Positions 41,968-51,982 of a DNA stretch of 58,183 nucleotides are shown piece after piece. Source of the DNA: Bradyrhizobium macuxiense (GTDB taxonomy: Bacteria > Pseudomonadota > Alphaproteobacteria > Rhizobiales > Xanthobacteraceae); contig NZ_LNCU01000098.1 of NCBI RefSeq assembly GCF_001542415.1, forward strand, positions 28,324-86,506. Direction: 5' to 3'. Each line of letters opens with the position of its first letter. Within the stretch, counting starts at the first letter, position 1. The position numbers and the translations under genes are program-made. The notes beneath the pieces are model-generated. The model made no database searches. It saw nothing but the letters and a program-made list of their open reading frames with translations, and was not told where the DNA came from.

Positions 41968-42990
41968 ATGGGCGGGCTCGGGCGAGCACTGGTCGGTTAT
42001 GGCTTCCTCATCGCATCGGTCAATCTGGCGGCGGCGGAGCCAATCAAGCTACGCGTAGCCGACTCCTTTCCGAAGGGACACTATCTCGTCAAGCTCGTGC
42101 TCGAGCCCTGGATGGAACAGGTTCAGAAACGCACCAACAATGCGGTAACCTTCGAGCACTATCCGGCCCAACAGCTCGGCAAAGCCGCAGACATGCTCAA
42201 GCTGACGCAAACCGGCGTCGCCGACATCGGTTATGTCGCGCCGGCCTATGTGTCCGACAAGATGCCAGTCTCAGAAGTCGCGATGCTGCCGGGCATGTTC
42301 GAGCATTCCTGCCAGGGCACGCTGGCCTATTGGAAGGCCGCGCGAAGTGGCGTGATCGCGGAGCAGGATTATACCCCGAATGGCATTCGCCTCCTGCTCG
42401 CAGTCAGCCTGCCGCCCTATCGCATCCTGACTGTGAAGCACCCGGTGAAGGACGCGGGCGACATCAACGGATTGAAGCTGCGGTCGACCGGCGGCGCGCA
42501 GGATCTCACCTTGCGCGCCATCGGCGCGGTGCCCGTGCGCATGGCGGCCCCCGACGCCTACGAGTCCCTGTCGCGGGGCACGATGGATGGCCTGCTGTTT
42601 CCGCTCGAGAGCGTTGTCGCTTACGGCGCAGACAAGCTGGTGAAATATTCCACCGACGGCTTCGGCTTCGCGAGCTTCGTCGTCGCCTATTCGATCAGCG
42701 AGAATGCCTGGAAGAAACTGTCGCCCGAAATCCAGAAAACGATGGTCGATGCGGCTGAGGAGATCCTGCCTTCCGCCTGCAAGGAAGTGCAGAAGCAGGA
42801 CAGCGAGACCATGAAATCGATGGAGGCCGCAGGCGTCCACTTCGACACCTTGCAGCCCGACGCGATCGCAAAGCTCACGGATCTGACGAAGGGCGTGGGC
42901 AAGGCATGGGCCGACGGGCTCGATGCGCGCGGCAAACACGGCAGCGACGCCCTGAAGGAATTCAGTGCAGCCGTCGCGGCGGTCAAGTAG
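41968..42990 (+). CDS. TRAP transporter substrate-binding protein (DctP), first copy
   Basis: A 340-residue periplasmic protein with a signal peptide (LVGYGFLIASVNLAAA, cleaved before EPIKLRVADSFP). DctP-family features include FEHYPAQQLGKAADMLKLTQ, GVADIGYVAPAYVSDKMPVSE, LKLRSTGG (the Arg that binds the ligand carboxylate), and VPVRMAAPDAYESLSRGTMDGLLFP. It captures an organic acid and hands it to DctQM. It is 17 bases before dctQ. A second DctP homologue follows dctM, so one permease has two binding proteins. Confidence 0.92.
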   Translation: MGGLGRALVGYGFLIASVNLAAAEPIKLRVADSFPKGHYLVKLVLEPWMEQVQKRTNNAVTFEHYPAQQLGKAADMLKLTQTGVADIGYVAPAYVSDKMPVSEVAMLPGMFEHSCQGTLAYWKAARSGVIAEQDYTPNGIRLLLAVSLPPYRILTVKHPVKDAGDINGLKLRSTGGAQDLTLRAIGAVPVRMAAPDAYESLSRGTMDGLLFPLESVVAYGADKLVKYSTDGFGFASFVVAYSISENAWKKLSPEIQKTMVDAAEEILPSACKEVQKQDSETMKSMEAAGVHFDTLQPDAIAKLTDLTKGVGKAWADGLDARGKHGSDALKEFSAAVAAVK

Positions 42991-43006
42991 CGCGACGGAG
43001 CTGAAC

Positions 43007-43567
43007 GTGATCAAGACAAGCCTGAAGGCCTTGACCGCCGTCGAGAAGGTCACCTCGGCCGTCGCCGCCGTGTTCATGTTCGCGATCATGATCATCGTGT
43101 TCTCCGACGTCGTGATGCGCTACGTCTTCAACCGCCCGTTCTCCTGGGCTTACGACCTGATCTCGCTCTACGTGATGACGGGAGTCTTCTTCTTGTCGCT
43201 GTCCGGCACCTACGCGGTGAATGGGCACATCAGCGTCGATATCCTGCTGCCTCGCTTCTCGGCCGTGATCCAGCGCCTGTGCGTCATCATCTCAAACCTC
43301 GTCGGGCTCGCGATCTTCATTCCGATCGCCTGGCTCGGCTATCAACGGGCACTAGACAATTACGTATCCGGCGACGTGATGGCAGGTGCGATCCCGTGGC
43401 CGACCTGGGCGTCCGCAGCGTTCGTCCCTGTCGGGGCGGCAATCCTGGCGCTGCGGCTCGCCGTTCACCTCATTGCCAATACCGCAAGCCTTCTGACGGG
43501 CGAGAACCTGCTGCCGCTGCCGGCCATCTCGGGTCATTCGGAGAAGGCCGCCGGAGGTTTCGAATGA
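43007..43567 (+). CDS. TRAP transporter small permease (DctQ)
   Basis: A 186-residue protein with four membrane helices. GTG 43007 (after GGAGCTGAAC) begins VIKTSLKALTAVEKVTSAVA. Core family residues are DVVMRYVFNRPFSWAYDLIS and GTYAVNGHISVDIL. It forms the membrane pair with DctM. Overlaps dctM by ATGA. Confidence 0.9.
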   Translation: MIKTSLKALTAVEKVTSAVAAVFMFAIMIIVFSDVVMRYVFNRPFSWAYDLISLYVMTGVFFLSLSGTYAVNGHISVDILLPRFSAVIQRLCVIISNLVGLAIFIPIAWLGYQRALDNYVSGDVMAGAIPWPTWASAAFVPVGAAILALRLAVHLIANTASLLTGENLLPLPAISGHSEKAAGGFE

Positions 43568-44853
43568 TCCCCGCCCTTGTCCTTGGCCTGCTGTTCTTCC
43601 TGCTGGCAATCGGAACGCCCGTGGCATTCGCCATGGCCTTCTCCGGCGGGGTCGGCCTCTATCTGACCGGCGGCCTGCCGATCCTGCTCGGCGTGCTGCA
43701 GACGACGCCGCTGTCGGCCGTCAGCTCCTACGAGCTGATCACGATCCCGATGTTTCTCCTGATGGCGGACCTCGTGCTGCTGTCCGGCGTCGCCGACGAT
43801 CTTTTCAAGACGGCGGCGGCCTGGGTCGGACGAATCCCGGGTGGACTCGGCATGGCGACCGCCCTTGCCGGTGCCGACTTCGGCTCGATCTGCGGCACCA
43901 GCACCGCGTCAGCCGCGACGCTGTCCTCGACCAGCCTGCCGGCGATGATCCGCCAAGGTTACGAACCCAGGATGGCGGCCGGCGTCGTGGCCATCTCGGG
44001 TACGCTCGCAATGCTGCTGCCGACCTCGGTCGCGCTCGTCATCTTCGGCTTGCTCGCCGAGGTGAACATCGGAAAGCTTTTGATCAGCGGCATCATTCCG
44101 GCGATCTTCGTCACCGTCATCATCATGTCGACGATCTACATCCTGGTGCTGCTCGATCCCTCGCGCGCACCGACGGTAACAGCGGTGTCATGGTCCGAGC
44201 GCCTCGGCCTGCTCTGGCAGGTCAGCCCGATGGTGGTGCTGTTCTCGATCGTCACCGGCACCATCTATCTCGGAATCGCGACGCCGACAGAAGCGTCTGC
44301 ATTCGGCGCGTTCGGCGCTTTCTGTCTCGCCTGCTGGAAGCGCAAGATCAACATGACGTCACTCTATGTGACGTTGCGGCACGCGGCGCAAGGCACCTGC
44401 ATGATAGTGCTGATCATCATGTGCGCGCAGATCTTCGGTTATTTCTTCACCCTCACGCAGGTCACCCAGAACCTGATCGGCTGGGTCGGCGGGCTCGACG
44501 TCTCGCGCTGGGTCATCATCGCGCTGATCCTGTGCGGCTACATCGTGCTCGGTTCCTTCATGGATCAGATCGCGATCCTTGTTCTGACCGTTCCGATCGT
44601 GCTGCCGCTGATCAAGTCGCTCGGCTTCGATCCGATCTGGTTCGGCGTCATCAAGATCGTGACGGCCGAAGTCGGCATGATCACGCCGCCGATCGGGCTG
44701 AACTGCTTCATCGTGGCGCGCTACGCAAACCGTCCCGTGGGCGAGGTGTTCCACGGCACGTTCCCGCATTTCATTGCTCACCTGATAGCGATTGCGATCT
44801 TCGTGGCATTTCCGGAGATCATCCTCTGGCTGCCGAACCATATGCAACATTGA
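43564..44853 (+). CDS. TRAP transporter large permease (DctM)
   Basis: A 429-residue protein with ~12 helices: LGLLFFLLAIGTPVAFAMAF, ELITIPMFLLMADLVLLSGV, the signature FGSICGTSTASAATLSSTSLPAM, and LTVPIVLPLIKSLGFDPIWFG...MITPPIGLNCF. It carries the Na+/solute transport path. Its start overlaps dctQ and the next gene, a second DctP, starts 41 bases on. Confidence 0.93.
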   Translation: MIPALVLGLLFFLLAIGTPVAFAMAFSGGVGLYLTGGLPILLGVLQTTPLSAVSSYELITIPMFLLMADLVLLSGVADDLFKTAAAWVGRIPGGLGMATALAGADFGSICGTSTASAATLSSTSLPAMIRQGYEPRMAAGVVAISGTLAMLLPTSVALVIFGLLAEVNIGKLLISGIIPAIFVTVIIMSTIYILVLLDPSRAPTVTAVSWSERLGLLWQVSPMVVLFSIVTGTIYLGIATPTEASAFGAFGAFCLACWKRKINMTSLYVTLRHAAQGTCMIVLIIMCAQIFGYFFTLTQVTQNLIGWVGGLDVSRWVIIALILCGYIVLGSFMDQIAILVLTVPIVLPLIKSLGFDPIWFGVIKIVTAEVGMITPPIGLNCFIVARYANRPVGEVFHGTFPHFIAHLIAIAIFVAFPEIILWLPNHMQH

Positions 44854-44894
44854 AGAAGCCGTCGGTTGAGACGGCCACCTGCTGGGAGACCATA

Positions 44895-45935
44895 ATGACG
44901 TTCTGTTCTCGCTTTCTCACCGCCGGCATCGGCACGGCCTTGCTGGCCGCCTCCGCATCATCGGCTCTGGCGCAGGCGAAGATCACGCTGCGCCTCGCCG
45001 ACAGCCTGCCATCCGGCCACGTGATCCACGAACTCGTCGGCAAGCCGTTTTCGGAGCTGGTCACCAAGTTGACCGATGGCCAGGTCACGTTCCAGCACTT
45101 TCCGGCGGAGCAGCTCGGCAAGGCCAAGGACATGGCCCAGCTCACCGCGCTCGGCGTGGCTGATGTCTCCTACATCGTGCCGTCCTACTCGTCCGACAAG
45201 TTTCCGCTGACGGCGGTGGCCGAGCTACCGGGCATCTTCGACAACGAATGCCGGGGCTCACTCGCTTTCTACAAGGTCTCGCACAATGGCGGCATCCTCG
45301 AGACCAAGGAGTTCGCCCCGAACCAGCTCCATCCGCTGGTGACACTCGCGCTGCCGGCCTATCAGCTTCAGCTCGCGACCAGCCGCGAGATCAAGTCGGC
45401 AAAGGACATCGAGGGCCTGAAGGTCCGCACCACCGGCGGCGCGATGGACCTGATGATGCGCTCGATCGGCGGCGTGCCGGTGCGAATGGCAGCACCCGAG
45501 ATTTATGAATCGCTAACGCGCGGCACGCTCGACGGGCTCATCTTCTCCTATCAGAGCTCCGTGTCCTACGACTTCGGCAAGATCCTCAAGTCCGGCACCG
45601 AGGGCCTGAATTTCGGCACCGCCATCTTCACCTATTCGATCGGTGAGGCGAAGTTCAAGTCACTGCCCGAAAATGTGCGCAAGGCACTGGTCGATGCCGG
45701 CGAGCAGACCACGCGCGAGGCCTGCAAGCGGTTCGAGGACGGCGAGAAGGCCGCGACCGACAAGATCAAGTCGCAGGGCATGAAGGTCATCAACTTCAGC
45801 GCCGACGACAAGAAGGTGTTCGACACCGCCTTCAGGGCGGTCGCGCAGGAATGGGTGAAGGACGTCGACAAGCGCGGCAAGCCCGGCACCGACGTCTACA
45901 AGGCCTTCACCGAAGCGCTGGCGGCAACCCATTGA
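44895..45935 (+). CDS. TRAP transporter substrate-binding protein (DctP), second copy
   Basis: A 346-residue DctP homologue with signal peptide (GIGTALLAASASSALAQA). It parallels the first copy throughout: LRLADSLPSGHVIHELVGKP, FQHFPAEQLGKAKDMAQLTA, GLKVRTTGGAMDLMMRSIGG, VPVRMAAPEIYESLTRGTLDGLIFS. The two are diverged duplicates sharing one DctQM, presumably for different but related acids. The TTG start of the CaiB gene overlaps its stop. Confidence 0.92.
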   Translation: MTFCSRFLTAGIGTALLAASASSALAQAKITLRLADSLPSGHVIHELVGKPFSELVTKLTDGQVTFQHFPAEQLGKAKDMAQLTALGVADVSYIVPSYSSDKFPLTAVAELPGIFDNECRGSLAFYKVSHNGGILETKEFAPNQLHPLVTLALPAYQLQLATSREIKSAKDIEGLKVRTTGGAMDLMMRSIGGVPVRMAAPEIYESLTRGTLDGLIFSYQSSVSYDFGKILKSGTEGLNFGTAIFTYSIGEAKFKSLPENVRKALVDAGEQTTREACKRFEDGEKAATDKIKSQGMKVINFSADDKKVFDTAFRAVAQEWVKDVDKRGKPGTDVYKAFTEALAATH

Positions 45936-47170
45936 GCGGGGCGCCGACGAGGAACACGCAGTCCACGCCCGCGGGTCCCCTCGCAGGGGTCAGGATCATC
46001 GACCTCACCAGCGTGATGATGGGGCCCTATGCGACCATGATCCTCGGCGACTACGGCGCCGACGTGATCAAGGTCGAGAGCCCCGATGGCGACGTGATGC
46101 GCCATGCAGCTCCGATGCGCCATCCTGGGATGGGCGCGATGTACCTGCAGGGCAACCGCAACAAGCGCTCGATCGTGCTGGACCTCAAGAAGGCCGGTGG
46201 CCGTGCCGCCCTGCTGCGGCTTGCCGCGGCCGCCGATGTCTTCGTGCACAATATCCGCCCGGCGGCGATGGCACGGCTGAAACTCGGGGCTGACGATCTG
46301 CTCGCGATCAATCCGCGGCTGGTCTACGCGAGCCTGCATGGCTTCGGCGAGACCGGGCCCTATGCGGGACGGCCCGCCTATGACGATCTGATCCAGGGCC
46401 TCACCGCCCTGCCCGCGCTCACCGGCAAGATCACCGGCGAACCACGCTACTCGCCGACGACCATGGCCGATCGCACCGTCGGCCTGAACGCCGTGCACGC
46501 AATCCTCGCGGCGCTGTTTCACCGCGAACGGACCGGCGAAGGCCAGGCCATCGAAATCCCGATGTTCGAGACCATGGCGCAGTTCGTGCTCGGCGATCAC
46601 ATGGCCGGCCGCAGCTTCGAGCCGCCGATCGGGCCGCCGGGCTATTCGCGGCTGTTGTCGCCCGATCGCCGCCCCTATCAGACCAGCGACGGCTATATCT
46701 GCGCGCTGGTCTATTCCGACAAGCAGTGGAACGCGTTCTTCGCCAAGATCGGGCTCGCCGACGCGGCCGATCGCGACCCCAGGCTCAACAGCATCTCGGC
46801 GCGAACCCGCAACTACGACTTCGTCTACGACTGGTTCTCGCAGATGATGAAGACCCGCACGACCGCCGAATGGATGCGCTTCTTCGAGGACGCCGACATT
46901 CCGCATGCGCCGCTGCACGACCTCGACAGCCTGATCGACGATCCGCATCTGGCGGCGGTCGGACTGATCCAGACCATCGAGCACCCGACGGAGGGAACGC
47001 TACGGGTCGCCGGCCCGGCCGCGACCTGGAGCAAGACGCCGCCGTCGATCCGGAGCCATCCGCCGCGGCTCGGCGAGCACGGCCGGGAAATCCTCCGCGA
47101 GGCTGGGCTCGCAGACACAGAGATCGCCGCCCTCATTGAAGGCGGCGCGCTGATCGAGCCGGATCGCTGA
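45932..47170 (+). CDS. CaiB/BaiF family CoA-transferase
   Basis: A 412-residue class III CoA-transferase. I chose TTG 45932, overlapping the DctP stop (TTGA); no ATG lies before the domain. Features are GVRIIDLTSVMMGPYATMIL, GADVIKVESPDGD, GNRNKRSIVLDLKKAGGRAAL, and RPAYDDLIQGLTALPALTG with the acyl-anhydride Asp. Co-expressed with the TRAP importer, it would convert the imported acid to its CoA ester using an acyl-CoA donor such as succinyl-CoA. The gene ends exactly next to the convergent lyase gene. Confidence 0.9.
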   Translation: MSGAPTRNTQSTPAGPLAGVRIIDLTSVMMGPYATMILGDYGADVIKVESPDGDVMRHAAPMRHPGMGAMYLQGNRNKRSIVLDLKKAGGRAALLRLAAAADVFVHNIRPAAMARLKLGADDLLAINPRLVYASLHGFGETGPYAGRPAYDDLIQGLTALPALTGKITGEPRYSPTTMADRTVGLNAVHAILAALFHRERTGEGQAIEIPMFETMAQFVLGDHMAGRSFEPPIGPPGYSRLLSPDRRPYQTSDGYICALVYSDKQWNAFFAKIGLADAADRDPRLNSISARTRNYDFVYDWFSQMMKTRTTAEWMRFFEDADIPHAPLHDLDSLIDDPHLAAVGLIQTIEHPTEGTLRVAGPAATWSKTPPSIRSHPPRLGEHGREILREAGLADTEIAALIEGGALIEPDR

Positions 47171-48025
47171 TTATCTTCCGCGCGACGCCAAAATCTTCTC
47201 GGCGGCGCGAAGGTGCGGCTTGTCCAGCATCTTGCCGTCCATCTTGACCACCCCGGACGGATTACCGGCGAACGCGGCGATCACCCGCTTCGACCATTCG
47301 ACCTCCTCATCCGTCGGCATGAAGGCCGCGTTGACGACGTCGACATGCTTGGGATGGATCACGGCCTTGGCCAGGAAGCCGTCCTGGCGCGCAGCAATCG
47401 CCTCGGCCTTCAGCGCGTCGAGGTCGTTGATGTCGGTTGCGATGGTATCGATGGCCACGACGCCGGCTGCGGCCGCGCCGATCAGGCAGAGATCGCGGGC
47501 CAGGATGAAGGGCGAGTGATAGCGGCCGTCGGTGCGGTTGCGCGACGCGCCGAGCGAGGCCGCGAGGTCTTCCGCGCCCCACATCATGCCCCACAACCGC
47601 GGGCTCATGTTCTCGAAGTCGAGGATCTTGAGCACCGCGCGTGCGGTTTCGGTCGCAACCGTCACGATACGCGTGGTGCCTTGCGCGATATCAGATGCAG
47701 CCTCGAACGCATCGAGCCAGAGCGCAAGCTTGTTGACGTCGGCCGCGCCGGCACATTTCGGCAGCACGATGCCATCAGGCTTGCCCGGCATCACGGCCGC
47801 CAGGTCGCCGAGCGTCATATCCGTGTCGAGAGCATTGACACGAATGTAGAGCTTCTGGCTCGGGTTGCGCTCGTCGAGCATCTTTCGGGTGATGCCTCGC
47901 GCGGTCACCTTCTGGTCCGGCGCGATGGAATCCTCGAGGTCGAGGATCAACGCGTCGGCCGCGGTCTTCTTGGCGCTCTCGTATTTCCGGGTGCTGTCAC
48001 CGGGAACGAACAGGAACGATCGCAT
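47171..48025 (-). CDS. HpcH/HpaI-CitE type CoA-ester lyase
   Basis: A 284-residue lyase: MRSFLFVPGDSTRKYESAKK, ADALILDLEDSIAPDQK (Mg-binding acids), LYIRVNALDT, DGIVLPKCAGAADV, VTVATETARAVLKI, WGMMWGAEDLAASLGASRN. This is the malyl-CoA/methylmalyl-CoA/citramalyl-CoA lyase branch (CitE/Mcl), which splits a 3-hydroxy-acyl-CoA to acetyl-CoA or propionyl-CoA and an oxo acid. It is last in a nine-gene operon and follows MaoC by three bases, suggesting it cleaves the MaoC product. Its stop abuts the stop of the TRAP/CaiB operon. Confidence 0.92.
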   Translation of the reverse strand: MRSFLFVPGDSTRKYESAKKTAADALILDLEDSIAPDQKVTARGITRKMLDERNPSQKLYIRVNALDTDMTLGDLAAVMPGKPDGIVLPKCAGAADVNKLALWLDAFEAASDIAQGTTRIVTVATETARAVLKILDFENMSPRLWGMMWGAEDLAASLGASRNRTDGRYHSPFILARDLCLIGAAAAGVVAIDTIATDINDLDALKAEAIAARQDGFLAKAVIHPKHVDVVNAAFMPTDEEVEWSKRVIAAFAGNPSGVVKMDGKMLDKPHLRAAEKILASRGR

Positions 48026-48028
48026 CGC

Positions 48029-48484
48029 TCAGGCCCTCGGTTTGCAATGCATCAGGCCGGTACGGCGGCAGCTCGCGACCACCTCGCCGCGCTGATTGGT
48101 CATGGTGTGCTCGAACTCAACGATGCCCTGAGTCGGTCGCGACTTGCTGGCGCGCTTGCCGATGATCTTGGTGTGCGCCTTCAGCGTGTCGCCGTGGAAC
48201 ACGGGCTTGGGAAACCTGACGTCGGTCATGCCGAGATTGCCGACCGTGGTTCCCAGCGTCGTGTCGTACACGCTCATGCCGATCATGATGCCCAGCGTGT
48301 AGAGGCTGTTGAACAACCGTTGGCCGAACTCGGTCTTTTCCGAGAAATGCGCATCGAGGTGCAACGGCTGCGGGTTCATGGTCAGCAGGCTGAACATGGT
48401 GTTGTCCATCTCCGTCACGGTTCGGCTAAACTCGTGATGGAATTCCTGCCCGACCTCGAACTCTTCGAAATACAATCCGGCCAT
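48029..48484 (-). CDS. MaoC-family enoyl-CoA hydratase
   Basis: A 151-residue hot-dog-fold hydratase: LYFEEFEVGQEFHHEFSRTV, the catalytic block MNPQPLHLDAHFSEKTEFGQ (Asp/His hydratase pair), GMTDVRFPKPVFHGDTLKAH and VEFEHTMTNQRGEVVASCRR. Close relatives include mesaconyl-CoA and itaconyl-CoA hydratases. Its ATG immediately follows the stop of the enoyl-CoA hydratase gene, with no gap. Placed before the lyase it would form the hydroxyacyl-CoA that the lyase splits. Confidence 0.9.
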   Translation of the reverse strand: MAGLYFEEFEVGQEFHHEFSRTVTEMDNTMFSLLTMNPQPLHLDAHFSEKTEFGQRLFNSLYTLGIMIGMSVYDTTLGTTVGNLGMTDVRFPKPVFHGDTLKAHTKIIGKRASKSRPTQGIVEFEHTMTNQRGEVVASCRRTGLMHCKPRA

Positions 48485-49261
48485 TTACCGTCCCTTGTAG
48501 TTGGGCGTCCGCTTCTCGACGAACGCATTCAGTCCTTCCTGGCAATCCTCGGTCGATGCGACCACAACGAAGCTTTCCGCCGTGTTCTCGACCGATCGTC
48601 GGAAATCCGCATCGACCGCGCGCATGAACGCGTCGCGCCCGATCTTCATCACGATCGGTGATTTCGTCGCAAGCTTGCGCGCGATCTCCCGAGCGCGATC
48701 AAGCGCGGTGCCTTTCGGCACGACCTCGCTGAGCAGGCCCATGCGATAGGCAGTGGCTGCATCGAAGGGCTCGCCGAGGAACAAGGGGGCAAACGCCTGG
48801 TGCTTGCCGACCAGCCGCGGCAGCTGCACGAAGTGGATCGCCGGGATCAGGCCGACATCGATCTCGGGATAGCCGAAGGTGGAGGCGTCGCCGGCGATGG
48901 TCATGTCGCAAGAGATCGCAATCGTCATGCCGCCCGCCCTCACCGCGCCATCGATGGCCGCGATCGTCGGCTTGCCCATCCGGTATTGCGTATCGTTCAG
49001 CGCGAAATAGAGACGCTCGAGGAATGTCTTGGTCTCGATCGCGGGCTTGCCCCTGACGATGTCGAGGTCGAGGCCAGCGCAAAACACCTTGTGGGCACTA
49101 CCGATGATGACGGCGCGAACCATCTCATCGTCGCGCGCCTTGGCCAGCGCGGCCAATAGCGCGTCGATCAAGGGCAGGCTGAGTGCATTGACCGGCCCGC
49201 GGTCCAGCATGATTTCGGCGATGTGGTTCGTCACCGAGTAACGTACGAGATCTGTGCTCAT
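48485..49261 (-). CDS. Enoyl-CoA hydratase/isomerase (crotonase) family
   Basis: A 258-residue crotonase: NHIAEIMLDRGPVNALSLPL, VFCAGLDLDIV (first oxyanion loop), IDGAVRAGGMTIAISCDMTI (second oxyanion), FGYPEIDVGLIPA. Catalytic acids at the usual places are not clear, so the reaction could be hydration, isomerisation or thioester hydrolysis. It is 15 bases after the CaiB gene in the operon. Confidence 0.9.
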   Translation of the reverse strand: MSTDLVRYSVTNHIAEIMLDRGPVNALSLPLIDALLAALAKARDDEMVRAVIIGSAHKVFCAGLDLDIVRGKPAIETKTFLERLYFALNDTQYRMGKPTIAAIDGAVRAGGMTIAISCDMTIAGDASTFGYPEIDVGLIPAIHFVQLPRLVGKHQAFAPLFLGEPFDAATAYRMGLLSEVVPKGTALDRAREIARKLATKSPIVMKIGRDAFMRAVDADFRRSVENTAESFVVVASTEDCQEGLNAFVEKRTPNYKGR

Positions 49262-49276
49262 GAATGGTTGCCTTCG

Positions 49277-50482
49277 TTATCGCTTGGCCTGCCGCACCGC
49301 GCCGGACTCAACCAGCCCGTCGATCTCGGCCGGACCAAAGCCAGCCTCAGTGAGGACCGCGCGGCTGTCCTGTCCGACATCCGGGGCAGGACAAAGGCGG
49401 TCCTCCGACAGGCTTGCGATGCCCGGCGTCCGCGGCGTGTAGACCGGGCCGACGCCCGGGGTATCCTGGCACACCGACGCCTTGGTTGCCTCGACATGGG
49501 CATTGCGCAGCCACTCGCCCGGAGTGAGGATCCGCTCGGCAATGATATCGGCCGCGTGGAGTTGCGTCAGCCAGGCGTCCGTCGGCCGGGTCAGGAATAC
49601 CTCGCGCAATTGCGGGATCAGCGCGTCGGCGGAATCGGCGCGCCGGGCGAAATCGGCAAAGCGCGGATCGGTGGCGAGATCTTCGCGGTCGATCGCCCCG
49701 CACAGGCGCTTGTATTGCGGCTCATTGACCAGCGTCACCATCATCCAGCCGTCCTGCGTCTGGTAGGTGCCGGCCGGCACGTTGAGCGCGCGAGGCGCCC
49801 CGCCCTCGAGGATGAACTCGGCCACCTTGTGGCCAAGCAGCGCCGAGGTCGACTGGCAGAGATTGACGTCGATCCAGCGGCCGGTGCCGACGGTCGCGCG
49901 CGCAAATAGGGTCGTCGCGATGGCCTGGAACGCGTAGACGCCGGTGACGATGTCGGAGATCGTGGTGCCGACTCGGTGCGGCACGCCGTCGGTCCCGACA
50001 TTCACCGAAACCAGCCCCGAGAACGCCTGCGCGACCGAGTCCGACCCGGGCCGCTTGGAGTACGGCCCGCTCTGCCCGAAGCCGCTGACCGACAGATAGA
50101 CCAGGCCGGGATTGTCCTGCGACAGGCTCTCATAGCCGAGCCCGAGCCGGGTGGCGACGCCGGGCCTGAAGCCTTCGATCAGCACGTCGGCGTCCTTTGC
50201 CAGACGCTGGGCGATCGCAATCCCATCCTTGTGCTTCATGTCGAGGCACAGGCTGCGCTTGCCGCGGTTGTAGACGGCCGACAAGGTCGTGTGATTGCCA
50301 TAGGTCGTGCCGAGATAGCGCGACCAATCGCCCTCAGGCGGCTCGACCTTGATGACATCGGCGCCGTAGACCCCGAGCAGCATCGCGCAATAGGGCGACG
50401 CGATGCCTTGCCCGAAATCGAGCACCTTCAATCCCCGATAGGGCGCCTCATGCGTCGGCGTGAGCTTGCGTTCGCCCGCCAT
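49277..50482 (-). CDS. CaiB/BaiF family CoA-transferase (third copy)
   Basis: A 401-residue class III CoA-transferase, ATG 50482 with GGGAGGAAAA upstream. GLKVLDFGQGIASPYCAMLL, GVYGADVIKVEPPEGDWSRY, YNRGKRSLCLDMKHKDG, and SDSVAQAFSGLVS with the acyl-anhydride Asp. It sits between the Liv transporter genes and the hydratases, so it should activate the acid brought in by the Liv system. It is only distantly similar to the transferase at 45932, consistent with a different substrate. Confidence 0.9.
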   Translation of the reverse strand: MAGERKLTPTHEAPYRGLKVLDFGQGIASPYCAMLLGVYGADVIKVEPPEGDWSRYLGTTYGNHTTLSAVYNRGKRSLCLDMKHKDGIAIAQRLAKDADVLIEGFRPGVATRLGLGYESLSQDNPGLVYLSVSGFGQSGPYSKRPGSDSVAQAFSGLVSVNVGTDGVPHRVGTTISDIVTGVYAFQAIATTLFARATVGTGRWIDVNLCQSTSALLGHKVAEFILEGGAPRALNVPAGTYQTQDGWMMVTLVNEPQYKRLCGAIDREDLATDPRFADFARRADSADALIPQLREVFLTRPTDAWLTQLHAADIIAERILTPGEWLRNAHVEATKASVCQDTPGVGPVYTPRTPGIASLSEDRLCPAPDVGQDSRAVLTEAGFGPAEIDGLVESGAVRQAKR

Positions 50483-50508
50483 TTTTCCTCCCGTTGCTGT
50501 CAGGGGCC

Positions 50509-51221
<713 letters not shown>

Positions 51222-51225
<4 letters not shown>

Positions 51226-51980
51226 GCGACGGCTCCCGCACGGTCTTCGCTGCCGAGATAGGCCTCGATGACGGCGTCGTTGCTGCGGATCGCGTCCGGC
51301 GTGCCGGTCGCAAGGATCCGGCCGTAGCACAGCACGACGATCTTAGGTGCGATCTTGAACACGATGTCCATATCGTGCTCGATGAACACCACCGTGATCT
51401 TCTGCTTCTCCCAGAGCTCGCGCACCTTGTCGATCATGCGCCAGCGCTCCTCAGTGCCCATGCCGGCCGTCGGCTCGTCCAGCAGCAGTACTTCCGGTTC
51501 GAGCACCAGCGCGAGCGCGATATCGAGCAGCTTCTGGTCGCCATGCGACAGCGTCGCAGCCGTTCTGTTGCGCTTGTTGGCAAGCCCAAGCAGCTCCATG
51601 GCATGCTCGGCGCGATCCCGCGTCTCGGCCAGTGGAAAACGACGATGCATCACGCCGGCCCGCCGCTGGTCGGCGCAGACCGCGGCCAGCATCGTCTCTT
51701 CCACCGTCAGCGACGGGAAGATGCTCGCAACCTGGAAGGCGCGACCAATGCCGTGGCGCACGATCTCCGGCGGAGTCTTGCCGGCCATGTCGACGCCATT
51801 GAGCAGAATCTGGCCCGCATCCGGTCGCAGCGCGCCGGTGATCAGGTTGAAGAACGTGCTCTTGCCGGCTCCATTGGGGCCGATCACGGCAGTCAACGAC
51901 CCGTCGGCAAAGTCGAGCGAGACGTTGTCCGTCGCCTTGACGCCGCCGAAGGATTTCGAGAGGGAGCGGATCTCCAGCAT
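51222..51980 (-). CDS. livG: Liv-type ABC transporter ATPase (LivG)
   Basis: A 252-residue ATPase: LSKSFGGVKATDNVSLDFAD, Walker A VIGPNGAGKSTFFN, the LivG Q-loop region GIGRAFQVASIFPSLTV, signature TLSHGDQKLLDIALAL, Walker B VLLLDEPTAGMG, and FIEHDMDIVF. Signature is LSHGD rather than LSxGE, common in this subgroup. Gap to livM two bases. Confidence 0.93.
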
Positions 51981-51982
51981 GG

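Noticed and set aside
47213..48661. 482-residue plus-strand open frame opposite the lyase and MaoC genes
   Set aside because: It crosses three well-supported minus-strand genes and has no protein-family content.
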